14,971 nt of DNA, from assembly GCA_951800675.1 (NCBI GenBank), contig CATOKC010000084.1, forward strand, positions 1-14,971, read 5' to 3'. The stretch is from an uncultured Oscillibacter sp. (lineage in GTDB: Bacteria > Bacillota_A > Clostridia > Oscillospirales > Oscillospiraceae). Position numbers and translations under genes: made by a program. Positions 6,538 to 13,229 of the stretch are shown one piece after another. Positions within the stretch are counted from its first letter, which is position 1; each line of letters begins with the position of its first letter. The notes under the pieces are model-generated. The model did no database searches. It saw nothing but the letters and a program-made list of their open reading frames with translations, and had not been told where the DNA came from.

Positions 6538-8052
6538 TCAATATACAAGGTCGATGATCTCCTCGTCCTCCGCCGCCTGGGCCAGCCGGGCCTTGTTCAG
6601 CTTCCACTGGTACGCAAGACCCAGAAGCTGAATGGTCAAAAGCGGCGTCATCGCCACCATGGCCACCACGCCGAAGGCGTCGGTAACGATGCTGCCCCCC
6701 AGGGCCTCGCAGGCCCCCATGGCGAAGGGCAGCAGGAACGTGGCCGTCATAGGACCCGAGGCCACGCCGCCGGAGTCGAAGGCGATGGAGGTGAAAATCT
6801 TCGGCACGAAGAAGCTGAGGACCACCGCCAGAAGATATCCCGGCACCAAAAAGGCGAAGATGGACACCCCCGTCAGCACCCGTACCATGGCAAGGCCAAT
6901 GGAGACCGCCACACCGATGGAGAGGCTCGCGCTCATGGCCCCGCCGGGAATGGCCCCGGAGGTAATCTCCTCCACCTGCTTGTTCAGCACATGGACCGCC
7001 GGCTCCGCCTGGACGATGAACCAGCCCATCAGCATGCCGGTGGGCGCCAGCAGCCAGTTGAAGGGCAGGGCGGCGATTTGCCGTCCCAGGTATGTGCCCG
7101 CCGGGAGGAAGCCCACGTTGACCCCCGTGAGGAACAGGGCCAATCCGATATAAGTATACAGGAGGCCGATGAGGATTTTCAAGACCTTCTTTCGTTTCAG
7201 CCGCAGGGCGATCGCCTGGAACAGGCCAAAGAAGGCGGCGATGGGAAAGAGGCTCTTGAATACCTCCGCGGCGTACTTCGGGAAGGCGGAGAGGAACAGG
7301 CCCCCCAGCTCCCGGCTGTCCGCCGCCTGGGGCATGGAGGTGGGGTGATAGGCCCCGGAGGCGGGGAAGATCATAGCCAGAATGAGCACCGCCAAAATGG
7401 GCCCCACAGAGCACAGGGCCACCAGGCCGAAGCTGTCCTGGGCGGCGTTCTCGTCGCTTCGGATGGAGGAGACGCCCAGGCCCAGGGCCATGATAAAGGG
7501 CACCGTCATGGGCCCGGTGGTGACGCCGCCGGAGTCGAAGGCCACCGCCAGAAAATCCTTGGGGACAAAGAAGGCCGCCAGGAGAAACACCGCGGCATAG
7601 GACCCCACCAGCAGCCACTGGAGGGAAATCTGGAACAAAACGCGCAGCAGGGCCACCACCAGGAACACGCCCACCCCAGCGGCCACGGCCCCCACCAGCA
7701 CGGCGTTGGGGATGCCCGGCACCTGAGAGGCCAGGACCTGGAGGTCCGGCTCCGAAATCGTCACCACCACGCCGATGAGAAAGCTGACGGTGACGATGAG
7801 CCAGATTTTCCGGGAGTTTGCCATGTGGGTGCCCACCTGCTCGCCGATGGGGGTCATGGCGGCTTCCGCCCCCAGGGTGAAAAAGCCCATGCCCAAAATC
7901 AGCAGCACCGCCCCCGCCAGAAAGGCCAGCAGAACGTCCACCGGCAGGGGGGCCACGGTGAGGCAGAGGACCAGCACAATGGCCGTAATGGGCAGCACGG
8001 AGGCCAGGGCCTCCCGGACCTTCTCGCCCAGAATGGTCTTGGTCCGGCCCAT
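6538..8052 (-). CDS. DUF1538-family membrane protein, putative transporter
   Basis: This is a polytopic membrane protein of about 504 residues with an internal duplication. Each half carries an EPxxxVLxxQV element (EPDLQVLASQV about residue 101; EPAVHVLNKQV about 350) and the signature FDSGGVxxGPMT (about 172 and 425). Such repeats usually mean two structurally related membrane bundles forming a transport path, but the substrate of DUF1538 proteins is not known to me. The ATG at 8052 is preceded by GGAGG at six bases; a GTG at 8082 behind AGAGGGGG is a possible alternative. A promoter lies at 8125-8154, and the P-II-like gene follows at once, an arrangement reminiscent of AmtB-GlnK, where a P-II protein gates a membrane channel. 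Confidence 0.85.
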   Translation of the reverse strand: MGRTKTILGEKVREALASVLPITAIVLVLCLTVAPLPVDVLLAFLAGAVLLILGMGFFTLGAEAAMTPIGEQVGTHMANSRKIWLIVTVSFLIGVVVTISEPDLQVLASQVPGIPNAVLVGAVAAGVGVFLVVALLRVLFQISLQWLLVGSYAAVFLLAAFFVPKDFLAVAFDSGGVTTGPMTVPFIMALGLGVSSIRSDENAAQDSFGLVALCSVGPILAVLILAMIFPASGAYHPTSMPQAADSRELGGLFLSAFPKYAAEVFKSLFPIAAFFGLFQAIALRLKRKKVLKILIGLLYTYIGLALFLTGVNVGFLPAGTYLGRQIAALPFNWLLAPTGMLMGWFIVQAEPAVHVLNKQVEEITSGAIPGGAMSASLSIGVAVSIGLAMVRVLTGVSIFAFLVPGYLLAVVLSFFVPKIFTSIAFDSGGVASGPMTATFLLPFAMGACEALGGSIVTDAFGVVAMVAMTPLLTIQLLGLAYQWKLNKARLAQAAEDEEIIDLVY

Positions 8053-8124
8053 CCGGTCCCTCCAGTGTCCAAGCTTGCCCACGCGCTCCGCCCCCTCTTG
8101 AAACAAAAATTGGGAATATGGCCT

Positions 8125-8154
8125 ATCTTAGCACAAAACCGGCCCCTTCCGCAA
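8125..8154 (-). promoter_or_regulatory. Promoter of the DUF1538/P-II operon
   Basis: On the minus strand, TTGCGG (8154-8149) is followed after 18 bases by TAAGAT (8130-8125), with an extended -10 TGC directly upstream. The transcript would have a leader of about 65 bases. Confidence 0.6.
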
Positions 8155-8212
8155 GAAATCCCGGCGTTCTTTACAGGAAATTTACACCCTTGGGCCGGGG
8201 TGAAAAAAGCGG

Positions 8213-8241
8213 TTGCATTTTCCGCCGCTTTCCAGTAGAAT
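8213..8241 (+). promoter_or_regulatory. Promoter of the DUF4317 gene
   Basis: TTGCAT (8213-8218) and TAGAAT (8236-8241) are exactly 17 bases apart. The leader of about 55 bases contains a small hairpin, GGCGGC (8272-8277) with GCCGCC (8281-8286), about 20 bases ahead of the start codon. Confidence 0.6.
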
Positions 8242-8304
8242 AGATGTTTGACAACACTGTCGGAATATCCCGGCGGCTCCGCCGCCAAACTGCGAGGTAA
8301 CGCC

Positions 8305-9450
8305 ATGAATGGAAAAGAAGTCAGCGAGCTCCGCCGCCGCTTCCGGCCGGAGAAATCCGCCGTCAGCCGGGTCTACGGCTGCTATGTCAACGGCTCCAGC
8401 CGGGAGATCATCTCCTATCTGGACGAGTCCCTGGGGAACATGCCCCTGGAGGAGGCGGAGAAGTACTTAAGCCTCCTGAAAAAGTCCCTTTCCGGAACCC
8501 TGGGGAAGCACCTCATCGACGTGGTGTTCTCCACCGCCCAGGTGGCGGACAGCGACGAGCACCGCCTTCTCTCCGCCCTCCGGGAGTCCGGGCTGAAGGA
8601 CGGGGAAATCCGGGAAACCTTCTACCGCGCCGTGATCGACGCCCTGGACATGGGGGAGAGCAACTATTTGATCCTCCTGGCCCACGACGCCTACGACGTG
8701 CCCCGCCGGGGCCGGGACGGGGAGATCGACCCCGACGGGTCGGACGAGGTGTTCTCCTACATCCTATGCAGCGTCTGCCCGGTGAAAACCTGCAAAATGG
8801 AGCTGGGCTATTTCCCCGGGGAAAACGAGTTCCACAGCTGCGCCGCCGGGCAGGTGGTCTCCGCCCCGGAGCTGGGCTTCCTCTTCCCCGCCTTCGACGA
8901 CCGGGCGGCGAACATTTACAACGCCCTCTTCTACTCCCGGAAGCCAGACCAAATTCACCAGGAGTTCCTGGACGCCGTATTCCGCACAGAGCCCCCCATG
9001 TCCGCCGCCGAACAGAAGGAGGCGTTTCAGGGGGCCCTTACCGGGGCGCTGGAGGGCGCGTGCAGCCTGGAGGTGGTCCAGGCGGTCCATGGGCGGCTGC
9101 TGGAGAAGATCGAGACCCATAAGGAGGACAAGGAGGCGGAGCCCCTGGCCCTCTCCGCCGGGGAGATCGGGGGCATCCTCCGGGACTGCGGCGTGGCGGA
9201 GGAGCGGGCGGCGGCCTTTCAGGCCCAGTGCGGCGAGGCCTTCGGCGGAGCGGCGCTGAACCCGGAAAACCTCATCGACGCCAAGCGCTTCGACGTGAAA
9301 ACGGAGCAGGCCACCATCTCCGTGGACCCGGCCTATAGCTATTTGGTGGAGACCCGCGTCATCGACGGGCGGAAGTACCTCCTCATCCCCGCCGGGGAGG
9401 ACGTGGAGGTCAACGGCCTTCCCGTGGAGGTGGAGGCAAAGGCAGACTAA
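8305..9450 (+). CDS. DUF4317 family protein
   Basis: The 381-residue soluble product matches DUF4317, a family of unknown function that I know from Clostridia. Recognisable stretches include the N-terminal NGKEVSELRRRFRPEKSAVSRV, GCYVN, YLSLLKKSLSGTLGKHLIDV, a central LLAHDAYDVPRRG, SDEVFSYILCSVCPVK and SAPELGFLFPAFDDRAANIYNALFY. The ATG at 8305 is chosen because conserved sequence starts there and GAGG lies upstream; a TTG at 8248 would fall inside the promoter region. Length is typical of the family. The gene is alone on its strand, with its own promoter and a double hairpin terminator, so it appears monocistronic. The Cys pair in SVCPVKTC and nearby His are the only obvious candidates for metal or redox chemistry, which is inference. 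Confidence 0.88.
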   Translation: MNGKEVSELRRRFRPEKSAVSRVYGCYVNGSSREIISYLDESLGNMPLEEAEKYLSLLKKSLSGTLGKHLIDVVFSTAQVADSDEHRLLSALRESGLKDGEIRETFYRAVIDALDMGESNYLILLAHDAYDVPRRGRDGEIDPDGSDEVFSYILCSVCPVKTCKMELGYFPGENEFHSCAAGQVVSAPELGFLFPAFDDRAANIYNALFYSRKPDQIHQEFLDAVFRTEPPMSAAEQKEAFQGALTGALEGACSLEVVQAVHGRLLEKIETHKEDKEAEPLALSAGEIGGILRDCGVAEERAAAFQAQCGEAFGGAALNPENLIDAKRFDVKTEQATISVDPAYSYLVETRVIDGRKYLLIPAGEDVEVNGLPVEVEAKAD

Positions 9451-9514
9451 AGCGCCCCCTTGGAGAGGGGGCGCTGGGGAGGGGGGCCTCCCGGCAGGGC
9501 CGGGAGGCCCTTTT
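9451..9514 (+). terminator. Double hairpin terminator after DUF4317
   Basis: Two strong stems follow the stop codon directly. AGCGCCCCCT (9451-9460) pairs with AGGGGGCGCT (9466-9475), then GGGCCTCCCGGC (9484-9495) pairs over 12 bp with GCCGGGAGGCCC (9499-9510) and is followed by TTTT. The second is the likely termination point. Confidence 0.85.
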
Positions 9515-9530
9515 CCAAGGGGCTTTTGTC

Positions 9531-10487
9531 TCAGGTCACCAGCAGCGCCACATACCCCGCGTAGAGCCCCAGCATCAAAACGCCCTGCCAGCGGTAGAAC
9601 CGCTCCGTCACCAGGGGCGGAATTACCGCCACGCAGCACAGCAAAAGGCAGGCGGGCATATCCAAGGCCGTAGTCTGGGCCCCGATGGTCAGCGCCCCGC
9701 CGCTGACGGCGGAGCACACCGGGAGAATCATGGTCAGGTCGATGACGTTGGCCCCGATGATGTTCCCCACGGACATGGACGCTTCCTTCTTGGCGATGGC
9801 CGTCAGGGTGGTCACCAGCTCCGGGAGGGAGGTGCCGATGGCCACCATGGTGACGCCGATGATGCTGGCGGGGACCCCCATCAGCAGGGCCAGCTCGCTT
9901 CCGTAGTTGATCAGAAGCTGGGAGCCGATGACAATGGCCGTGATGCCCAGGACGAAGAGGAACAGCTTTTCCACCATCTGCCGCCGGGAGACGGTGCGGC
10001 CCTTTTGGTGGGCCTCCCGGTTCTCCGCCATGCCGCTTTTGGCGTCCCGGAGGTTGCTCCAGATATAGACTCCGAAGATGACAAACAGCGTCAGCCCCGG
10101 CAGGGCCTTCAGCACGCCGCCCCGGCTGAGGACCAGCAGCAGCGCCGCGCCAAAGACCATCAGCAGGGCCTTGAGCTGGAACTGCGCCCGCTTCACCGCC
10201 GAGGGGATGCACACCAGGGAGATGCCCAGGATGAGCCCCAGGTTGGCCGTGACGGAGCCCACGGCGTTGCCCACCGCCAAATCCACCTCCCCCTGGAGGG
10301 TGCCGGTGAGGGAGACCGTCAGCTCCGGCAGGGTGGTGGCCAGGGAGACGATGGTGGCCCCGATGATGAACCGGGGCACGCCGGTGGCCTCCGCGATCCA
10401 CACGGCCCCGTCCAAAAACCAGTCGCCGCCTTTAATGATGAGGAGCAGGCCCAAGAGAAACAACAGCACGGTAATCCAAATTTCCAT
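9531..10487 (-). CDS. CaCA-family cation exchanger (YrbG-like) under riboswitch control
   Basis: The 318-residue membrane protein belongs to the calcium/cation antiporter superfamily. It shows the two inverted alpha repeats: GATIVSLATTLPEL (about 43-56) with GNAVGSVTANLG, and GVTMVAIGTSLPEL (about 211-224) with GNIIGANVIDL. These regions carry the acidic and small residues that form the ion path, and about ten membrane helices are expected. Database members are usually called calcium/sodium antiporters, but the yybP-ykoY leader suggests that this one exports manganese. The ATG at 10487 has GGTGG five bases before it; a GTG three codons upstream (10496) is possible. It is transcribed alone toward the DUF4317 terminator region. 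Confidence 0.9.
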   Translation of the reverse strand: MEIWITVLLFLLGLLLIIKGGDWFLDGAVWIAEATGVPRFIIGATIVSLATTLPELTVSLTGTLQGEVDLAVGNAVGSVTANLGLILGISLVCIPSAVKRAQFQLKALLMVFGAALLLVLSRGGVLKALPGLTLFVIFGVYIWSNLRDAKSGMAENREAHQKGRTVSRRQMVEKLFLFVLGITAIVIGSQLLINYGSELALLMGVPASIIGVTMVAIGTSLPELVTTLTAIAKKEASMSVGNIIGANVIDLTMILPVCSAVSGGALTIGAQTTALDMPACLLLCCVAVIPPLVTERFYRWQGVLMLGLYAGYVALLVT

Positions 10488-10504
10488 ACAATCCACCGCT
10501 TTCC

Positions 10505-10660
10505 AAAAATTCAGCGAGACCTCTATCCTCCGGGGCAGCGCCGGAAACCCGGCAGTTGTCCCACAGGATAAAAGTCTCGCTTTTCAGCGGGCCCGGATGG
10601 CGGTGAACCATCGTGATGACGAGCCGCGCCACGTCTAGAACGTAAGCTACTCCCTTTTAC
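10505..10660 (-). promoter_or_regulatory. yybP-ykoY (manganese) riboswitch with terminator expression platform
   Basis: Reading the minus strand, the leader has the hallmark GGGAGUAGC (10654-10646) near its start and GCGAGACUUUU closing the aptamer. P1 can form between GUAAAAG (10660-10654) and CUUUUAU (10574-10568). The same 3' strand, 10580-10566, can instead pair over 15 positions, with two G-U wobbles, with 10528-10514, followed by UGAAUUUUU (10513-10505), an intrinsic terminator. The two structures are mutually exclusive. Ligand-stabilised P1 would therefore prevent termination and switch on the exporter gene, consistent with the manganese-sensing class. An inner GCCGG/CCGGC hairpin sits in the terminator loop. 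Confidence 0.88.
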
Positions 10661-10681
10661 GAAGCCATGAGCTGTGAAACC

Positions 10682-10710
10682 ACTATAGGAAATCATACAC
10701 GTTTTGTCAA
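10682..10710 (-). promoter_or_regulatory. Promoter of the riboswitch-exchanger transcript
   Basis: On the minus strand a perfect TTGACA (10710-10705) is followed after 17 bases by TATAGT (10687-10682). Transcription would start near 10675, just before the riboswitch aptamer. Confidence 0.85.
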
Positions 10711-10770
10711 CGCTAACTTTGCCGGAATTTGGCGGGCGGACAAGGAATTTACAAAGTCTTAGCGCGCCCT

Positions 10771-11835
10771 TTAAATCGAGGGGTCAAAGCCGATGGGCTT
10801 TTGCCAGAGGCGGCGTCCCTCCGCCTCCCCCCGGGGGGCAAAGCCGCAGTCCCGGAGGAACGCCTCCCCCAGACGGCCGGGAAGGGCGGACAGCGTTTCC
10901 CCGCCTTGGGCCCGGGTGTACCGCACCGCCTGGCCCAGGAGCTGGATTCCCAGGCCCCGCCTCCGGCAGTCCGGACGGATATAGGCCAGGTGAATCCGCC
11001 CCGTCTCCGGGGCTAAATGAAGAAGGCCCGCGGGCTCCTCGTTTAAAAGGCCCTCCAGGGTCAGGGAGGCGGCGGGGACGGGCCCTTGCTCGCCCGCCTC
11101 CGCCCAGGCGGCGGCCAGACGCTCCGCGGCCTCCGGGCCCTCCAGCGGCCGGAACCACAGCCCCGGCTCCAGGGCGAAGGCCCGCTTGGCCCGGCCGGGC
11201 TTCTCCCCCGCCAGATATGCGGGGTCCTTTAAGTGGCGGTTGTCGTTCTGCCAGACCACCCGGAGGGCTTCCCCATCCCACTCCAGCAGGGACACGGCGG
11301 TGTTGTCCCCGGTGGGGGACTTCTCCCCGGTGTCCCGCAGGGAGATACCCTGGAGGTTCGCCAGCAGGAGGCGGATGGCGTAGCCGTGGGAGAAGAGGGC
11401 CAGGGTTTTCCCGGGGTTCGCCCGGGCGATGTCCTCCACGGCGGCCTTGACCCGGGCCAGCACCTCCGCCGGAGTCTCCGCCCCGGGGATGGACCAGCGG
11501 TCCATGCGGCTGCCGAAGTCCGCCATGGCCTCCGGCGCGGAGCGGGCGATGTCCCCCCAGGTCCGGCCCTCCCAGTCCCCCACGCGGATTTCCCGGAGAC
11601 CCGGGCAGCGGTGGAGGGGCAGGCCGTGGGAGCGGTAGATGGCCGTGGCGGTGGCCCGGGTGCGGTAGAGGTCGCTGGCGTAAACCGCGTCGATGCGGAT
11701 GTCCGCAAAGCGGCGCTCCAGGGCCTGGACCTGCCGCCAGCCCCGGTCGGTGAGGCTGCTCTCGTGCTGGCCCTGGGCGATGCGGTAGAGGTTGCCCTCC
11801 GCCTCGGCGTGGCGGATGAGGTAGATGGTGGTCAT
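10771..11835 (-). CDS. Histidine phosphatase (phosphoglycerate mutase-like) fused to GNAT acetyltransferase
   Basis: The 354-residue protein has two domains. Residues 1-200 are a histidine phosphatase: LIRHAEAEGN at 6-15 with the phospho-accepting His9, the acidic residue in REIRVGDWEG (81-90), and the second catalytic His150 in SHG. Residues about 215-350 resemble a GNAT N-acyltransferase, with IRPDCRRRGLGIQLL (286-300) as the acetyl-CoA pyrophosphate loop (RRRGLG) and a terminal strand FLRDCGFAPRG. Substrates are unknown; the phosphatase half could act on sugar phosphates, nucleotides or cofactor precursors. The ATG at 11835 has GGGAGGAG upstream, and a promoter lies 34 bases further up. 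An in-frame extension upstream reads across that promoter and is not coding. The gene seems monocistronic. Confidence 0.88.
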   Translation of the reverse strand: MTTIYLIRHAEAEGNLYRIAQGQHESSLTDRGWRQVQALERRFADIRIDAVYASDLYRTRATATAIYRSHGLPLHRCPGLREIRVGDWEGRTWGDIARSAPEAMADFGSRMDRWSIPGAETPAEVLARVKAAVEDIARANPGKTLALFSHGYAIRLLLANLQGISLRDTGEKSPTGDNTAVSLLEWDGEALRVVWQNDNRHLKDPAYLAGEKPGRAKRAFALEPGLWFRPLEGPEAAERLAAAWAEAGEQGPVPAASLTLEGLLNEEPAGLLHLAPETGRIHLAYIRPDCRRRGLGIQLLGQAVRYTRAQGGETLSALPGRLGEAFLRDCGFAPRGEAEGRRLWQKPIGFDPSI

Positions 11836-11868
11836 GGCGGCTCCTCCCGGAAAAGATTGATTTTCCAT

Positions 11869-11897
11869 AGTATACCGCATTTGGCGGGCTTTGGCAA
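11869..11897 (-). promoter_or_regulatory. Promoter of the phosphatase-GNAT gene
   Basis: On the minus strand TTGCCA (11897-11892) and TATACT (11874-11869) are 17 bases apart, each matching five of six consensus positions. Confidence 0.75.
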
Positions 11898-11964
11898 ATG
11901 GTCCGGGGGATTTTTTCGTTCCCGGCGGGCAAACTGTGGTGGCACGGAAAAGGAGTGAATGAAG

Positions 11965-12147
11965 ATGAAGAAGAGCACCGGGTTTTTCCTGGGCATCGGC
12001 GCCGGCATGGCCGCCGGCGCGGTGGCGGGGATGATGGCCCCCCAGAGCAGCCGCCGGACCGTGAAGAAGCAGGTGGATCAAGGAATCCACAAGCTGGGCA
12101 CGGCGGTGGACCAGGCGGTGGACAGCGTGGCCCGCGACATGCGCTGA
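11965..12147 (+). CDS. YtxH-like small membrane-associated protein
   Basis: The 60-residue product starts MKKSTGFFLGIGAG and has one hydrophobic Gly/Ala-rich segment (about residues 6-25, GIGAGMAAGAVAGMMAP), then a charged amphipathic helix (SRRTVKKQVDQGIHKLGTAVDQAVDSVARDM). This fits YtxH-domain proteins, small envelope-associated proteins often linked to stress in Firmicutes, whose molecular role is unclear. The ATG at 11965 is nine bases after AAGGAG; an ATG at 11959 is only three bases from it and less likely. It is divergent from the phosphatase-GNAT gene and followed by a GC-rich hairpin. No clear promoter was recognised. Confidence 0.7.
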   Translation: MKKSTGFFLGIGAGMAAGAVAGMMAPQSSRRTVKKQVDQGIHKLGTAVDQAVDSVARDMR

Positions 12148-12153
12148 GGCGAT

Positions 12154-12180
12154 GGGGCGGGGGGATTTCCCCGCCCCGTT
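12154..12180 (+). terminator. Hairpin after the YtxH-like gene
   Basis: GGGGCGGGG (12154-12162) pairs with CCCCGCCCC (12169-12177), followed by a short GTTT. The stem is strong but the U-tract is poor, so termination may be incomplete. Confidence 0.55.
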
Positions 12181-12220
12181 TCCGGGCGAAAAATTTTTTT
12201 GGAATTTCTGAAAAATCCAC

Positions 12221-12249
12221 TTGACATTTCCGACGGTCTTTGCTATTAT
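12221..12249 (+). promoter_or_regulatory. Strong promoter of tRNA-Ala(GGC)
   Basis: TTGACA (12221-12226) and TATTAT (12244-12249) are 17 bases apart, with an extended -10 TGC immediately upstream. The tRNA begins 26 bases after the -10 box, typical for a stable-RNA promoter. Confidence 0.88.
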
Positions 12250-12275
12250 AATCACTGTTCTGATGCGGAACACCT

Positions 12276-12351
<76 letters not shown>

Positions 12352-12356
12352 GGACA

Positions 12357-12395
12357 GAGAAAAGCCTTGGAACTTCAGCTTCCAAGGCTTTTCTC
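12357..12395 (+). terminator. Terminator after tRNA-Ala(GGC)
   Basis: A perfect 16-bp stem joins 12357-12372 and 12380-12395 around a seven-base loop. The 3' arm contains TTTT (12389-12392), so it acts as an intrinsic terminator; the A-rich 5' arm makes it potentially bidirectional. Confidence 0.85.
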
Positions 12396-12421
12396 ATGAC
12401 CTATCTTTTGTTATCGTATTT

Positions 12422-12461
12422 GGGCCTGTAGCTCAGTTGGGAGAGCGTTCGGTTCGCATCC
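12422..12461 (+). pseudogene. Truncated tRNA-Ala(CGC), 5' half only
   Basis: The sequence has a normal tRNA 5' half: GGGCCTG acceptor strand, TA, D-arm GCTC/GAGC, 5' anticodon strand TTCGG and loop TTCGCAT with anticodon CGC. The 3' anticodon strand keeps only CC and then diverges; no T-arm, acceptor 3' strand (CAGGCCC or a wobble variant) or CCA follows before the next tRNA at 12592. A second CATCCGA at 12473-12479 could be a displaced piece of the anticodon stem. The break at the anticodon loop and stem is the kind of place some tyrosine recombinases attack, so this may be an old attachment or excision scar. Confidence 0.75.
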
Positions 12462-12591
12462 ATAGTGAGACACATCCGACCCGATTTTCTGTTTCCCGTT
12501 TTCCTGTCCGATTTGCTGGACTTTCCCCTGAAAATCGAATATTTCAAAAATCCAAAATTCGCAACTTTTTTCGTATAAAAAGTGTCGATTT
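12462..12591. other. AT-rich non-coding segment between tRNA fragment and tRNA
   Basis: These 130 bp contain no gene that I can support. CGATTTTC near 12483 and GAAAATCG near 12530 are inverted copies. TATAAA at about 12574-12579 could be the -10 of the following tRNA, but no good -35 lies 16-18 bases before it. Low GC contrasts with the flanking chromosomal genes. Confidence 0.5.
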
Positions 12592-12667
12592 GGGCTCGTA
12601 GCTCAGCTGGGAGAGCGCTGCGTTCGCATCGCAGAGGTCGAGGGTTCGATCCCCTTCGAGTCCACCA
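12592..12667 (+). tRNA. tRNA-Ala (anticodon CGC)
   Basis: A complete 76-base cloverleaf: acceptor GGGCTCG/CGAGTCC with one G-U pair, D-arm GCTC/GAGC, anticodon stem CTGCG/CGCAG with loop TTCGCAT (anticodon CGC, reading GCG), T-arm GAGGG/CCCTT with TTCGATC, and encoded ACCA. It lies directly beside DNA with mobile-element features, so its 3' end may be an attachment site. Confidence 0.95.
12640..12667 (+). other. Candidate attachment site at the tRNA 3' end
   Basis: The T-arm to CCA portion of tRNA-Ala(CGC) is the usual core for tRNA-targeting tyrosine recombinases. An integrase gene lies about 1.35 kb to the right, and the intervening genes are a lower-GC toxin-antitoxin module. The matching direct repeat would be at the far element end outside the window, so this is a prediction only. 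Confidence 0.35.
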
Positions 12668-12673
12668 AATAAG

Positions 12674-12710
12674 AAATCACCTCAGTGAAAACTGGGGTGA
12701 TTTTTCTTTT
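12674..12710 (+). terminator. Terminator after tRNA-Ala(CGC)
   Basis: AAATCACCTCAGT (12674-12686) pairs with ACTGGGGTGATTT (12691-12703), with one T-G pair and a GAAA loop, followed by TTCTTTT. Confidence 0.88.
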
Positions 12711-12816
12711 GACCACAGAAATACCACAGACGGCTTTCGAAAATTTTTTGGACAGCGGGCTGTTTCTTCGGTCTGCCGCCCCTTGTTCTGCTGGCCTGTA
12801 CGCTACCTGCCTGGTA

Positions 12817-13167
12817 TCAATCTTCATCCGAGTAGTCCCGGCTCTGCCGTTCAAGAAAGACTCTTACAGTCTCCTTCAACTTATCGCTAAAATCCTCAAG
12901 GTCTTTCATGCTGATTATGTCATTGCTGATAAGCGAAATGATGTTGTAGATAAAGTTTGTTCGGGTCATCTCCAGCTGGACGCCTGGATTTCTTTTGTCA
13001 CTTCTTATCCGCTTTTCCAACTGCCAGAATTTTTCTGACGGATCACCATCGCCGCTCAGCAGTTCTATGTATTCACCGCATAGTCTGCCCATGTAGGCCT
13101 CCTGCCAGTCGCCAATTTTACTTCGGAAAAGTGTCCAATCCCGTTTTGTAAACCGTTGTTCCTGCAA
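12817..13167 (-). CDS. Small helical protein, uncharacterised family next to MntA-HepT
   Basis: The 116-residue product is charged, soluble and mostly helical. Its FTKRDWTLFRSKIGDWQEAYM start, followed by EYIELL, a DPSEKFWQLEKRI segment and a C-terminal NIISLISNDIISMKDLEDFSDKLKE region, resembles a family I have seen in gut Clostridia under unreliable transporter-like names; it has no membrane segment, so it is not a transporter. The TTG at 13167 is chosen because GGAGG lies nine bases upstream. A longer frame from a GTG at 13290 would overlap hepT by 60 bases, and that part is only a shadow translation of hepT. It lies 62 bases after the hepT stop on the same strand, so it is probably co-transcribed. 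Function unknown. Confidence 0.7.
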   Translation of the reverse strand: MQEQRFTKRDWTLFRSKIGDWQEAYMGRLCGEYIELLSGDGDPSEKFWQLEKRIRSDKRNPGVQLEMTRTNFIYNIISLISNDIISMKDLEDFSDKLKETVRVFLERQSRDYSDED

Positions 13168-13229
13168 GACCTCATTCCTCCAGTCAAAAAATGAGATATG
13201 CGGTCTAGCAAATTGCTTGCTTTCACATC

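Noticed and set aside
6373..8238. 621-codon plus-strand open frame
   Set aside because: Antisense to the DUF1538 and P-II genes; His/Gln/Gly-rich shadow translation.
8764..10401. 545-codon minus-strand open frame
   Set aside because: Crosses the DUF4317 gene in antisense and the exchanger gene in another frame, spanning two hairpin terminators.
10784..12220. 478-codon minus-strand open frame
   Set aside because: Alternative frame of the phosphatase-GNAT gene, Pro/Gly/Arg-rich with no domains.
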